From Carboxylicivirga taeanensis (GTDB taxonomy: Bacteria; Bacteroidota; Bacteroidia; Bacteroidales; Marinilabiliaceae), in the NCBI RefSeq assembly GCF_051851475.1, contig NZ_JBPUSJ010000003.1, positions 372,001 to 436,000 on the forward strand: DNA of 64,000 bases, given 5' to 3'. This document shows positions 17,847 to 26,978 of the stretch, in pieces. The notes under the pieces were generated by a model. The model worked only from the letters and a program-made list of their open reading frames with translations, searched no databases and was not told the origin of the DNA. The position numbers and the translations under genes were made by a program. The number at the start of each line of letters is the position of its first letter. Within the stretch, counting starts at the first letter, position 1.

Positions 17847-18653
17847 TTATTTCCACAAACTTTCAGGTGCTAAATTCTCCTTTTCGATGTCTTTGAAGTA
17901 ATTATAGGTTCCCACCTTCAACTCGTAGGTGGCTGCCTCATCACATACAATAACTCCTTTAGGATGCATTTGCAAAGCACTGATTGTCCACATGTGATTG
18001 ATTCCTTCTTCTACAGCATGTTGCAAAGCTCTGGCTTTGTTATGTCCATTAACGATGATCAGCACTTCTTTTGCATCCAACACGGTTCCTATGCCAACTG
18101 TTAGAGCTGTTTTAGGCACTTTGTTCGGATCGTTATCGAAGAAACGTGAGTTCGCTAAAATGGTATCATAGGTTAACGTTTTAACCCTTGTGCGGGAGCT
18201 TAATGATGATGCTGGCTCATTAAATGCCAGGTGACCATCAGGACCAATACCGCCCATAAACAGGTCGATACCACCCATCTCCTTAATTTTATTCTCATAA
18301 CGCTGACATTCAGCTTCAGCATCTTCAGCCATTCCATCCAACAAGTTGGTATTTTCAGGCTTTATGTCAATGTGGCTAAAAAAGTTGTTCCACATAAATG
18401 TGTAATAGCTCTGTGGATGCTCACGAGGAATCTCCTGATACTCATCCATGTTAAAAGTTACCACGTTTTGGAACGATACTTTGCCTTCTTTATTCAGTCT
18501 AATCAGTTCTTTGTAAGTCCCCAGTGGAGACGAGCCCGTTGGCAATCCAAGAACAAAAGGTTTGTCACCTTGGTGTTTGTTAATTCGTTGTGCAATGTAA
18601 CTTGCTGTCCATGCCGATGCCTGTTGGTAATCCGGCTCAATAATCAAACGCAT
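17847..18653 (-). CDS. nagB: Glucosamine-6-phosphate deaminase
   Basis: Cytoplasmic enzyme converting glucosamine-6-phosphate to fructose-6-phosphate and ammonia, the last committed step of amino-sugar catabolism. The 268-residue length fits NagB. Motifs visible: LGLPTGSSPLGTYKEL (phosphate loop), NMDEYQEIPREHPQSY (general base Asp) and GGIGPDGHLAFNEP (active-site His and Glu). It starts 24 bases after the DUF4954 stop, so the two are cotranscribed. Its reaction opposes GlmS encoded next door, so the two must be regulated separately; the intervening terminator fits this. Confidence 0.96.
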   Translation of the reverse strand: MRLIIEPDYQQASAWTASYIAQRINKHQGDKPFVLGLPTGSSPLGTYKELIRLNKEGKVSFQNVVTFNMDEYQEIPREHPQSYYTFMWNNFFSHIDIKPENTNLLDGMAEDAEAECQRYENKIKEMGGIDLFMGGIGPDGHLAFNEPASSLSSRTRVKTLTYDTILANSRFFDNDPNKVPKTALTVGIGTVLDAKEVLIIVNGHNKARALQHAVEEGINHMWTISALQMHPKGVIVCDEAATYELKVGTYNYFKDIEKENLAPESLWK

Positions 18654-18677
18654 AGTAATTTATTTAAGGTTTATTCT

Positions 18678-20666
18678 CTACTTTAAGAGGATAAGCCTTT
18701 CTTTCAGTTCTTCAGCCAGTCTGCTTTTTTCCCTGATATGATTACTGATGTCTTGCACTGAAGGATGCTTCTCAAATTCGCCGCGCACTTGTTCAAAGTC
18801 CATAATCCGCGTTTCTTCCGAGCCATCGATGCCAAACCCGGTTTGGGTATTTAAGGTAAACTCCTTATGAGCATCGGCATACACCATATTATCCAAATCG
18901 ATAACACACCGTTTCCACTCGTCCACAAAAGACAGAATCTGATCAATTTCAACGCTCTGAAAATCAATATCAAATTCTTCTCTAAAAACCCTTAAGCACC
19001 ATGTCCATGCATAATCGAAATAGTTATCGTGCAGCATGGCGTATCGCTCATTGAGTTCATCCAGATCGTTGATGTTACCTTTTTGCAAATCATCAAGCAG
19101 GGTCATTACCCTTTCTTGGGGTACCAGCAAACCAGCCATATCAATCCACTCCCCATCACCATAATCGGAAGTTTTTGAAAGGCTTTTCCTTAATTCGCTT
19201 AAAGATCCAAAGATAACATCTTCCAGTCTTTTTATCAGTGCATTCCCTAAAAACTTTACTATGCCGGTATTATATAACTGTATTCCACGTTTTAATGACG
19301 AGTTGGTTATCTTCACGCTGTTGTACATGTAGTAGTCTGATGTCGGGCCTGAGGATACTCTTAATGCCTTCAAAACCTTTTTCCCATTAATCATTTTTTG
19401 AATGGTGAAAGGACTTAAGAGATTGAAGTTGATAAAATCGAGCAGTTTTTTATCCGTCCGCCTATCGCGCTTGGGCCATTTACGGGCATCACGTATTGTG
19501 CCCACACTACGCAGGTTCACCCCCGGCGCCAGTATACTTTCATCCTTGTTTTCTATCAGGTAAGAAAATGGCAACTGGGAAGTGTCCGGATTCCGGTAAT
19601 GCCGCCCCATAACCAATGAAAAGGCTCCAATATGCGCCGGCCACAGCAGATAGGAATCGCTGGTTGTTTTCGAACCACGCTCCACCACTCCCTGATGGAT
19701 AGGCCCCAACTTGTACATGTGATTACTCTGGTTTGAACCACTCCCGGCATTCATAAACGAAAAATAGCCGGCAATCAGTAGGGTCGATTTGTGATGCGTT
19801 ACCGTATAAGGGCCTGCAAACACAGAGCAGGCCTCACCATGAAACCCTTGACAATTGGCAAAGAACACCGAATTTTCGGCCGAATAGTGCTTACCTAACT
19901 CACAGCCCTGACCGATGAAACACTTCGAAATAAGGGCGCTGTCGCTTACTTTTGAGCCTGATGCTGCAATAAAATTTTCGGCAATAACACCGGGGCCAAA
20001 ATAACTGGGGGCCTCCATTGTGCTGTTGATTGAGCCATTGGATAAGCGATATACCCCCTCAACCAGAGCGTATGCTCCCACATTGGTATTGATGATGGTG
20101 CGACAGTTGATAAGCTGAGCCCCTTCGTAAATGGTTCCTATTGGGCTACAGATACTTTGCTTGTAATTACCTATAAGATTCTGTATTCGCTCAATAACCT
20201 CTGGCTCGTGACGATACATGGCCAAAATATACGCTGTATGAGCGGATAGCTCATTATAAATGGTTATTTCACGTCCGCCAGCTTCATTTAATGCCGACAC
20301 CTGCACCCCATTGCCAAAACAACTGCTTTCTTCTGTAATGATTGTATCCACATTCTCAATCACCACGTTGGAATGAATATGGTAGTTGGCAATATGGTTT
20401 TTTACTTGATTAATGTACACATCAGAATCGATGGTACAATTATGAATGGTCGCATTAGAAAGCCCGGCACGCTTTTCAACTCCTCCTGGAAATGTAAATA
20501 TCCGTCTAAAGGCCCCAAGCTTAATAGCACCTGAGAAGGATACATTCCTGACGCTTGCTGCATCAAAATTAGTATCAACCTGTATTTTACTCCAATCGGA
20601 ACAAAGGCAGTTACGTTGCTCCAGAGCTGTTATTTCTTGTTCTGTTAAGGACCGGTATGAATTCAT
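18678..20666 (-). CDS. DUF4954 left-handed beta-helix protein
   Basis: 662-residue cytoplasmic protein of a Bacteroidota-typical family. The region from about 60 to 390 shows hexapeptide-like turns with small or hydrophobic residues at every sixth position (for example the VSDSALISKCFIGQGCELG stretch), as in left-handed beta-helix sugar-nucleotide acyltransferases. The C-terminal ~270 residues are alpha-helical with many charged residues. No signal peptide or membrane segment is visible. It is the first gene of a unit with nagB, so a role in amino-sugar or sugar-nucleotide metabolism is plausible but unproven. The family assignment rests on overall pattern and this neighbour. Confidence 0.78.
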   Translation of the reverse strand: MNSYRSLTEQEITALEQRNCLCSDWSKIQVDTNFDAASVRNVSFSGAIKLGAFRRIFTFPGGVEKRAGLSNATIHNCTIDSDVYINQVKNHIANYHIHSNVVIENVDTIITEESSCFGNGVQVSALNEAGGREITIYNELSAHTAYILAMYRHEPEVIERIQNLIGNYKQSICSPIGTIYEGAQLINCRTIINTNVGAYALVEGVYRLSNGSINSTMEAPSYFGPGVIAENFIAASGSKVSDSALISKCFIGQGCELGKHYSAENSVFFANCQGFHGEACSVFAGPYTVTHHKSTLLIAGYFSFMNAGSGSNQSNHMYKLGPIHQGVVERGSKTTSDSYLLWPAHIGAFSLVMGRHYRNPDTSQLPFSYLIENKDESILAPGVNLRSVGTIRDARKWPKRDRRTDKKLLDFINFNLLSPFTIQKMINGKKVLKALRVSSGPTSDYYMYNSVKITNSSLKRGIQLYNTGIVKFLGNALIKRLEDVIFGSLSELRKSLSKTSDYGDGEWIDMAGLLVPQERVMTLLDDLQKGNINDLDELNERYAMLHDNYFDYAWTWCLRVFREEFDIDFQSVEIDQILSFVDEWKRCVIDLDNMVYADAHKEFTLNTQTGFGIDGSEETRIMDFEQVRGEFEKHPSVQDISNHIREKSRLAEELKERLILLK

Positions 20667-20865
20667 TTTCTTTGATGTGTCAAAGCATTACGAAGCGAAT
20701 GTAAAAAAGAAATTGGCACCAAAACAGGCTTAGAACGAAAAGAAAGCTAAATACAATAAAAACATAAATAAAGGCTGCCAATACAAAGGTTGAGAAAGGC
20801 CTGAAAATTTATTAGAAAGCAATTTTACTTACGCAAGCTGCACTGCTCCTTTTGAAACTTTTTGA

Positions 20866-20898
20866 AACAACAAAGGGTGCCCATGAAGGCACCCTTTG
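20866..20898 (-). terminator. Terminator of the DUF4270 operon
   Basis: Perfect 10-base stem (CAAAGGGTGC at 20871-20880 with 20889-20898), eight-base loop; the minus-strand flank is TTGTTTC. It lies 23 bases after the DUF4270 stop. Confidence 0.75.
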
Positions 20899-20921
20899 TG
20901 TTGGTATTTAAAATATCTTGA

Positions 20922-22670
20922 TTACCGCGGACGGTATTGATAGTATTTGATATTCATCCTTAAAGGCTTGTCGGCATCGGCTCCTCCAAACAACACTACG
21001 CGTTGGAAGTTGGCCGTGGTATTTTCAGGCCCAATATAGAATTCTTTGGTATCCAGACCACCACCATCCTGATGCATCATAATGTAATTAAACACATCGG
21101 CACGCATAATGAAACGGTAAATATACTCAGGTCGTCCTTCTTCACTGTAGCGAATCTTTCGCTCTCCAACACCATCCATCACACCATCACCATCAATATC
21201 TCTACCAAATAAAGGCGTGGTAATTTCATCTCCAAACTTCTCAATGGTATAGATTGGTGTTACCAACTCTCCCTCTTTATCTTTCCACTTAATGCTTAGC
21301 TTATCAGGAACAGGATAATAGTCGGGTTTCGAAGAAACCGTATCAATCTCCATAAAAAACTCGATGTTTGATACCAAACGATAATCATCCACCGGATTGT
21401 TCTCAGGGTTCTTAATGGAGTCGGTCCAGCTTAGTATTTCTTCGGGTAACTGCATTTTCATATAGCTACCCGCCATTCCTTGTATATAAATTCTTTCCTG
21501 CGACACCTCTTCGGTGCTCACCGTGGATTCTAGTTGATGTTCGTAAACATTAAAACGGTTGTTCTCAATGTTAACAGGGAACACATAGGAATAGTTAGTC
21601 GTATCCGTTGTGAAAACAGGAATGGTATCTGAACCAACAATGTCCCACTCTTTTATTTTTTTAAATATGCGATTAAAGTAAATCGTCATGTCGGTATTAG
21701 GCGCCGAGCTATTCAGATTCACCTTTGTCAACCACCCTTTCTCATCCTCAGTTGGTGCGGCCAGCGCAACATATATTCCACCAAATGCGCTGGTAAAGTT
21801 CCCGGTTGAGGAGAGGTCTGTTTCATCCAGGTTGAATATCCTGTTTTGAACGGTTTCGTTAAGTTTGAAATTCCAGGCTTTGGTAGTTTGCTGATGCCCT
21901 TTTCCTCCATCGGCAATATAAGCACTATCCACCTCCCACAGGTAGCCGGGAGCATTCCATAAACTATCGGGGTTTGCCCAAAATGCGGCCTCACTGTTCC
22001 ACGCTGCGGAACGGTATTGTTGCGGCACATCATCATTCGGATGAAGCGCACCACTTGCAATGGGCATAACATCGTACATACCAGCCACCTCATGGTCGCT
22101 GTAATACGGCTGATCGTATGTTCCCAAGCCAATGTCCGTGATCAGTTCGTAAACATCAACCTCTTGCTTGGCCAGCATATTACCATACCAATTATTAAAC
22201 TGATATTTTAAGGAAATTACAACACTATCAACGGTCCATGTATCATAAGGATACCTCTCGTCTCCATTGTTATTGAACTTATCGAAGCTAACGTCTTCAT
22301 AGATAACCGTGTCGCGACCTGAATCCGGGTCAACTCCAATAATTGTGTCGCACACAATAATACCGCCTACTCGCTTTCCGATAGAAAAGTTAGTTAAGAA
22401 ACCTGCCTTTGATCTGCCAAACTCAGGGTCCTTAAAATCCCCTATCACACCATAGGTAGCATCACTGGTTCGCACGCTCTCCCGCTCCACATTGGTAGTC
22501 AGCAGATCATGCCCATTGAAGGTCATCCCTTTAATCATCTCACCTTCGGGCAGCACATCTCCGCTTAAGCGGGCCGGCTCATCCTCACAGGCAATCGTTA
22601 AAGAAAGAAGGCCAATAACTAATGATTGGCCTATTTGAGTAAATATTTTTGTAGGAGAATACTTCTTCAT
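20922..22670 (-). CDS. DUF4270 lipoprotein
   Basis: 582-residue lipoprotein with Cys29 after a hydrophobic stretch (LLSLTIAC), followed by acidic EDEPARLSGDVLP. The mature part carries the DUF4270 pattern: VRTSDATYGVIGDFKDPEFG near residue 67 and strand-rich segments to the C-terminal LRMNIKYYQYRPR. It is expected to face the periplasm or surface from the outer membrane. It begins 14 bases after the glycogen-synthase-like gene. The gene order panC / GlgA-like / DUF4270 recurs in Bacteroidota; what DUF4270 does in it is not known to me. Confidence 0.85.
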   Translation of the reverse strand: MKKYSPTKIFTQIGQSLVIGLLSLTIACEDEPARLSGDVLPEGEMIKGMTFNGHDLLTTNVERESVRTSDATYGVIGDFKDPEFGRSKAGFLTNFSIGKRVGGIIVCDTIIGVDPDSGRDTVIYEDVSFDKFNNNGDERYPYDTWTVDSVVISLKYQFNNWYGNMLAKQEVDVYELITDIGLGTYDQPYYSDHEVAGMYDVMPIASGALHPNDDVPQQYRSAAWNSEAAFWANPDSLWNAPGYLWEVDSAYIADGGKGHQQTTKAWNFKLNETVQNRIFNLDETDLSSTGNFTSAFGGIYVALAAPTEDEKGWLTKVNLNSSAPNTDMTIYFNRIFKKIKEWDIVGSDTIPVFTTDTTNYSYVFPVNIENNRFNVYEHQLESTVSTEEVSQERIYIQGMAGSYMKMQLPEEILSWTDSIKNPENNPVDDYRLVSNIEFFMEIDTVSSKPDYYPVPDKLSIKWKDKEGELVTPIYTIEKFGDEITTPLFGRDIDGDGVMDGVGERKIRYSEEGRPEYIYRFIMRADVFNYIMMHQDGGGLDTKEFYIGPENTTANFQRVVLFGGADADKPLRMNIKYYQYRPR

Positions 22671-22684
22671 ACGTTTTCTGTTAA

Positions 22685-23491
22685 TTAATCGAGCAATGAA
22701 TCGTAAAAGCCATTGTAAGCGCTAACATAGCTTTCTTCATCGTGAAATCCTAAGAATGGCTTGCCAGATTGCTTAATAAATTCACTAATTTCGGGGTTAA
22801 TCGTTTCACTGCCCTGAATAACTCCGTCAGACATGGAAATAGCCAACTTGGTCAAGTTAACATAGTCGTTGGCTTCCATCACCTCTAAATCACTATCCTC
22901 TACCCCATCCAACTTTAGTTTCTCTTTAAAGTTTTCACTCCATAAACTGGTAAAGTCATTGTCGTAAACGGTATAAACCACTTTTGAATTAGCAAAATGA
23001 GGATCTTCATTCATCGCCTTTTTGATATAAAGCGGTGCTAAAGCTGTAAACCAGCCGTTACAGTGTACAACATCTGGCGCCCACCTTAACTTCTTGGTTG
23101 TTTCTAAAACACCTCTTGCAAAAAAGATGGTTCGTTCGTCATTATCTTCAAATTCGTTTCCATCGTCATCCACCAAAGTGGATTTTCGTTGGAAGTAATC
23201 CTCATTATCGATAAAGTATACCTGCATGCGTGCCGCCTGAATGGAGGCTACTTTAATAATCAAAGGGTGATCGGTATCGTCAATTATCAGGTTCATGCCT
23301 GACAATCTGATAACTTCGTGTAACTGGTTACGGCGTTCATTGATACAGCCAAAACGAGGCATAAAAGTTCTGATTTCTTTTCCTAGTTCCTGAATGCCTT
23401 GCGGTAAATAACGACCTATTTTAGACATTTCTGTCTCAGGTAGGTAAGGTGTTATTTCTTGAGAGATGAATAAGACTTTTGCTTTTTCCAT
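22685..23491 (-). CDS. Glycogen/starch synthase-like protein, N-terminal GT5 domain only
   Basis: 268-residue protein matching only the N-terminal Rossmann domain of glycosyltransferase family 5 (normal GlgA is ~470-500 residues). Recognisable blocks: KVLFISQEITPYLPETEMSKIGRYLP at the start, IYFIDNEDYF-like strand, and WAPDVVHCNGWFTALAPLYIKK (about 137-158). The ADP-glucose loop KxGGL is replaced by SKIGRYL, and the C-terminal nucleotide-binding domain is absent, so glycogen synthesis is unlikely. A shortened paralogue in this position, divergent from panC and upstream of DUF4270, is a recurring arrangement in Bacteroidota, which argues against accidental truncation. A binding or regulatory role is inferred. 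Confidence 0.82.
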   Translation of the reverse strand: MEKAKVLFISQEITPYLPETEMSKIGRYLPQGIQELGKEIRTFMPRFGCINERRNQLHEVIRLSGMNLIIDDTDHPLIIKVASIQAARMQVYFIDNEDYFQRKSTLVDDDGNEFEDNDERTIFFARGVLETTKKLRWAPDVVHCNGWFTALAPLYIKKAMNEDPHFANSKVVYTVYDNDFTSLWSENFKEKLKLDGVEDSDLEVMEANDYVNLTKLAISMSDGVIQGSETINPEISEFIKQSGKPFLGFHDEESYVSAYNGFYDSLLD

Positions 23492-23522
23492 TATTATAGT
23501 GGTAGAATATTTTTAGCAAACG

Positions 23523-23552
23523 CAAAAATACGAAAAATAAACCACCTAACAA
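23523..23552 (-). promoter_or_regulatory. Promoter of the GlgA-like/DUF4270 operon
   Basis: Minus strand shows TTG (23552-23550), a 19-base spacer and TATTTTTG (23530-23523), a full match to the Bacteroidota -33/-7 consensus, about 32 bases before the start codon. The -7 element is followed by CG as often seen. Confidence 0.65.
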
Positions 23553-23642
23553 ATTAAACCCCTTGCACGCATGGCGATATAGCCGGCCTGAAAGCTAAAA
23601 TATCCACTATTATGGCATAATTTAACAAGGTTTTACAAATTA

Positions 23643-23676
23643 TTGAATCAAATGTGATAAGTATTTTATTACTTTG
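23643..23676 (+). promoter_or_regulatory. Possible promoter of panC-panD
   Basis: TTG at 23643 and TTACTTTG at 23669-23676, spacer 23 bases. One mismatch to TAnnTTTG and a long spacer make this weak. It lies 64 bases before the panC ATG. Confidence 0.35.
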
Positions 23677-23739
23677 CCCCGCTTTTTCTGACACATTAAA
23701 GCATGATTACCATGCTGCGTGTCAAATAATAATTTAGCC

Positions 23740-24594
23740 ATGCAAGTAGTTCATACGGTTGCCGAACTTCAGGCTTTGCTTGAAAAAGGAGGAAACAAAC
23801 AAATTGGCTTTGTGCCAACAATGGGCGCATTACACCATGGGCACTTATCCCTGGTTGAACAAGCCTCGCAACAGTCCGACATTGTGGTGGTTAGCATTTT
23901 TGTTAACCCTACACAGTTTAATAATGCCAAAGATCTTGAGCGCTATCCTCGCGATTTAGATACCGACTTACAGGCACTCTCATCGGTTCGCTGCGACTAT
24001 GTATTTGCACCATCGGTAGACGAGGTGTACCCCGAAGAAGATAAAAGACTGTTTGATTTTGGAGCCTTGGAAAAGGTGATGGAAGGAAAATACAGACCCG
24101 GTCACTTCAATGGCGTAGCACAAGTTGTTAGCCGCCTGTTTAACATGGTAAAGCCAGACAAAGCCTTTTTTGGCCTGAAAGATTTTCAGCAACTGGCAAT
24201 AATTCGCGAAATGACCAGGCAATTGGATCTCCCTATTAAAATTGTTCCGTGCCAGATTGTGCGGGAAGAAGATGGCTTGGCCATGAGCTCACGCAACATG
24301 CTATTGACTGATAAGCAGCGAAAAAATGCACCTGCAATAGCTCGTACTTTATTCGAATCTTGTAACTTTGCCCCCAAGCTGTCGGTAGAGGATGTGAAAA
24401 AACAAGTGGTAGAAGCAATAAATGCTACCGAGGGGTTAGAAGTAGAGTATTTTGAAATCGTGGATGGCGATACTTTACAGGCAGTTGACAGTTGGGACAA
24501 GAGTGATTACATTGTTGGATGTATAGCTGTGTTTGCCGGCGAGATTAGATTGATAGATAACATGACATACAAAAATAGGGATCATGAATGTTGA
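23740..24594 (+). CDS. panC: Pantothenate synthetase
   Basis: Condenses D-pantoate with beta-alanine using ATP, giving pantothenate for coenzyme A. The 284-residue protein shows the nucleotidyltransferase motif TMGALHHGHLSLV (HHGH at residues 32-35), the VSIFVNPTQF pantoate-binding block, GKYRPGHFNGVAQVV, FGLKDFQQLAIIR, and the second ATP-binding motif LAMSSRN. The ATG at 23740 matches the usual N-terminus better than an upstream in-frame start at 23719. Its last 11 bases overlap panD, so the two enzymes of the beta-alanine branch are translationally coupled. Confidence 0.97.
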   Translation: MQVVHTVAELQALLEKGGNKQIGFVPTMGALHHGHLSLVEQASQQSDIVVVSIFVNPTQFNNAKDLERYPRDLDTDLQALSSVRCDYVFAPSVDEVYPEEDKRLFDFGALEKVMEGKYRPGHFNGVAQVVSRLFNMVKPDKAFFGLKDFQQLAIIREMTRQLDLPIKIVPCQIVREEDGLAMSSRNMLLTDKQRKNAPAIARTLFESCNFAPKLSVEDVKKQVVEAINATEGLEVEYFEIVDGDTLQAVDSWDKSDYIVGCIAVFAGEIRLIDNMTYKNRDHEC

Positions 24595-24934
24595 GGTTGT
24601 AAAATCAAAACTACACAACGTTTCTGTAACGGAAGCTAACTTGAATTATGTGGGAAGCATTACCATTGATGAAGACTTGATGGATGCCGCCAATATAATT
24701 GAGAATGAAAAGGTTCAGGTTGTAAACAACAACAATGGGGAGCGCCTCGAAACATATGTAATTAAAGGCGAACGCGGCTCAGGCGTTATTTGTTTAAATG
24801 GTGCAGCAGCCCGCAAAGTTGCAGTAGGCGATGTGGTTATTATCATTACCTATTGCCACATGCCACTGGAAGAGGCCAAGCAGTTTAAACCAACCTTTGT
24901 GTTTCCGGATACCGCCACCAATGCGTTGATATAA
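24584..24934 (+). CDS. panD: Aspartate 1-decarboxylase precursor
   Basis: Pyruvoyl enzyme that makes beta-alanine from aspartate for pantothenate synthesis. The self-cleavage site is Gly24-Ser25 in LNYVGSITID; Ser25 becomes the pyruvoyl group. Conserved GERGSGVICLNGAAARK and the YCHMPLEEA block follow. The 116-residue length is normal. It overlaps the end of panC by 11 bases and is followed by a terminator. Confidence 0.97.
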   Translation: MNVEVVKSKLHNVSVTEANLNYVGSITIDEDLMDAANIIENEKVQVVNNNNGERLETYVIKGERGSGVICLNGAAARKVAVGDVVIIITYCHMPLEEAKQFKPTFVFPDTATNALI

Positions 24935-24960
24935 ACTAACTTTAATAAAAAAATACAGAT

Positions 24961-24990
24961 AACCCCGGCAGATGTCGGGGTTTTGTTATT
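24961..24990 (+). terminator. Terminator of panC-panD
   Basis: Stem AACCCCG (24961-24967) with CGGGGTT (24976-24982), eight-base loop, then TTGTTATTTTT. It separates panD from rfaE2. Confidence 0.8.
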
Positions 24991-25025
24991 TTTATACCTG
25001 ATGTTTCATGCTAATGCACAACAGA

Positions 25026-25520
25026 ATGACACAACTTGAAAATATTACCAGCAAAATAAAAAGCCGCAGCGAAGCGCAGGAAATTGTGGCACAATGGACT
25101 GCCAACCAAGATACCATTGTTTTCACCAATGGCTGCTTTGACATCGTTCATCGCGGCCACATCGACTACCTGTCAAAAGCAAAAGACAAAGGAACAAAGC
25201 TGATACTTGGCTTAAATACCGATGCCTCTGTTCAACGCCTCAAAGGCCCTAACCGACCCGTTGTGGATGAGCAAAGCCGGGCCATCCTAATGGCATCCCT
25301 GCAGTTTATCGACTTGGTTGTATTTTTTGATGAGGACACGCCCTATGAACTCATTAAAGCGCTTCAGCCCGATGTTTTAGTTAAAGGCAGTGACTACCAG
25401 GCCGAAAATATTGTTGGCTACGATATCATAACCGCCAAAGGTGGTAAAGTAGAGACCATTGATTTTGTAGAAGGCTTTTCAACCACCTCCATTGTAGAAA
25501 AGATAAAAGCATCGATGTAA
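25026..25520 (+). CDS. rfaE2: D-glycero-beta-D-manno-heptose-1-phosphate adenylyltransferase
   Basis: Transfers AMP to heptose-1-phosphate, making ADP-heptose for the LPS inner core. The 164-residue protein corresponds to the C-terminal half of E. coli HldE alone, as usual in Bacteroidota. Motifs: FTNGCFDIVHRGHIDYL (HxGH nucleotidyltransferase), GLNTDASVQRLKGPNRPV, and LVKGSDYQAENIVGYD. The start is uncertain: ATGs at 25008 and 25026 are both in frame; 25026 gives the usual length. It ends one base before radA. Confidence 0.9.
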   Translation: MTQLENITSKIKSRSEAQEIVAQWTANQDTIVFTNGCFDIVHRGHIDYLSKAKDKGTKLILGLNTDASVQRLKGPNRPVVDEQSRAILMASLQFIDLVVFFDEDTPYELIKALQPDVLVKGSDYQAENIVGYDIITAKGGKVETIDFVEGFSTTSIVEKIKASM

Positions 25521-25521
25521 C

Positions 25522-26889
25522 ATGGCCAAAACCAAAACAGTTTTTGTATGCCAGAGCTGTGGCAATGAATCGCCTAAGTGGGAAGGCAAATGCTATGCCT
25601 GCGGTGAATGGAACACCTTTGTGGAAGAAACGAAAATTACCGGTAAAGCGAAAAACAGCCGGCCGGGAACAGTGCTGTCTGAACGCACCAAACCCATGCC
25701 TGTCTCCAAAGTATCGGTTGAAGAGTTGCCACGCCTTAATACGGGTAACGAGGAGTTAAACCGCGTATTGGGTGGCGGCCTGGTGCCAGGAGCCATGGTG
25801 CTTATTGGTGGTGAACCGGGCATTGGTAAATCTACATTGGTGCTGCAAACAGCCCTTAACCTTCCCAACGTTAAGGTGTTGTATGTATCTGGCGAAGAAA
25901 GTCCCCAGCAAATAAAATTGCGTGCCGATCGCATATCCACTTCCTCGGCCGACAACTGCCATGTGGTGAGCGAAGTGTCTGTTGAGCACATCATCAGGCA
26001 CGTTGAAAATGAGCAACCGGATGTGCTGGTAATTGACTCGGTACAAACACTGGAAACCGAGCGCATTGAATCTGCTCCCGGTAGTGTTTCTCAAATTCGG
26101 GAGTGCACAGCTACCATCCTGCGCCTGTGCAAAGACAAACACATTCCTGTGTTCCTGATTGGCCATATTACCAAGGAAGGCAGCCTGGCAGGCCCGAAAG
26201 TATTAGAGCACATGGTAGATGTTGTACTGCAGTTCGAAGGCGATCGCCATCACATGTACCGCATCCTGCGTTCCATCAAAAACCGCTTTGGGTCCACTAA
26301 CGAAATTGGCATTTTTGAAATGATGGGCAGCGGCCTGCGCGAAGTTAGTAATCCATCGGAGCTATTATTGGCTACCCAACAGAAACAGATGAGCGGGGTT
26401 GCCATCTCGGCGGCTTTGGAAGGCGTACGACCTTTTTTAATAGAAGTACAGGCACTGGCCAGTACTGCGGCTTACCAAAACCCTCAGCGCTCGGTAACAG
26501 GCTTTGATTTGCGCCGCTTAAACATGCTGTTGGCTGTTCTTGAGAAACGGGCGGGCTTTAAACTGGCCACCAAAGATGTTTTCTTAAACATTGCCGGCGG
26601 GCTAAAAGTGAACGATCCGGCCATCGACCTGGCAGTAATCACAGCCGTGCTGTCATCCAATATGGACATGACCATTTCACCAGACATCTGCATGACGGGA
26701 GAAGTGGGCCTTTCAGGTGAAATACGGCCCGTAACAAGGCTGGATCAGCGCATTGGAGAGGCGGCTAAGCTGGGCTTTAAAAGCATTATCATCCCAAGCT
26801 ATGTTAAAGGTGTTGACACCAGTAAATACGACATCAGTATATTTAAAGCCAATAAAATTGAAGAAGCGTTTAAGTTTCTTTTCGCTTAA
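25522..26889 (+). CDS. radA: DNA repair/recombination protein RadA
   Basis: 455-residue ATP-dependent branch-migration factor of homologous recombination. All expected parts are visible: N-terminal C4 zinc finger (Cys10, 13, 24, 27), Walker A GGEPGIGKST (96-105), Walker B VLVIDSV (~168-174), the RadA-specific KNRFG motif (253-257), and a C-terminal Lon-protease-like domain (~280-455, with GGLKVNDPAIDLA). It follows rfaE2 with one base between the stop and the start, so the two are cotranscribed although functionally unrelated. Confidence 0.97.
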   Translation: MAKTKTVFVCQSCGNESPKWEGKCYACGEWNTFVEETKITGKAKNSRPGTVLSERTKPMPVSKVSVEELPRLNTGNEELNRVLGGGLVPGAMVLIGGEPGIGKSTLVLQTALNLPNVKVLYVSGEESPQQIKLRADRISTSSADNCHVVSEVSVEHIIRHVENEQPDVLVIDSVQTLETERIESAPGSVSQIRECTATILRLCKDKHIPVFLIGHITKEGSLAGPKVLEHMVDVVLQFEGDRHHMYRILRSIKNRFGSTNEIGIFEMMGSGLREVSNPSELLLATQQKQMSGVAISAALEGVRPFLIEVQALASTAAYQNPQRSVTGFDLRRLNMLLAVLEKRAGFKLATKDVFLNIAGGLKVNDPAIDLAVITAVLSSNMDMTISPDICMTGEVGLSGEIRPVTRLDQRIGEAAKLGFKSIIIPSYVKGVDTSKYDISIFKANKIEEAFKFLFA

Positions 26890-26978
26890 CGGAGTCAAAC
26901 CTTAAATAACCACATTGGTAATTAGGTAATAACGGACGAGTTACAAAGCCATCATTGTGGCAGCTTGATGAATTTCAA

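Noticed and set aside
20922..22670. SusD-like or BACON-type glycan-binding lipoprotein
   Set aside because: The lipoprotein lacks TPR-type SusD helices and matches the DUF4270 pattern and context instead.
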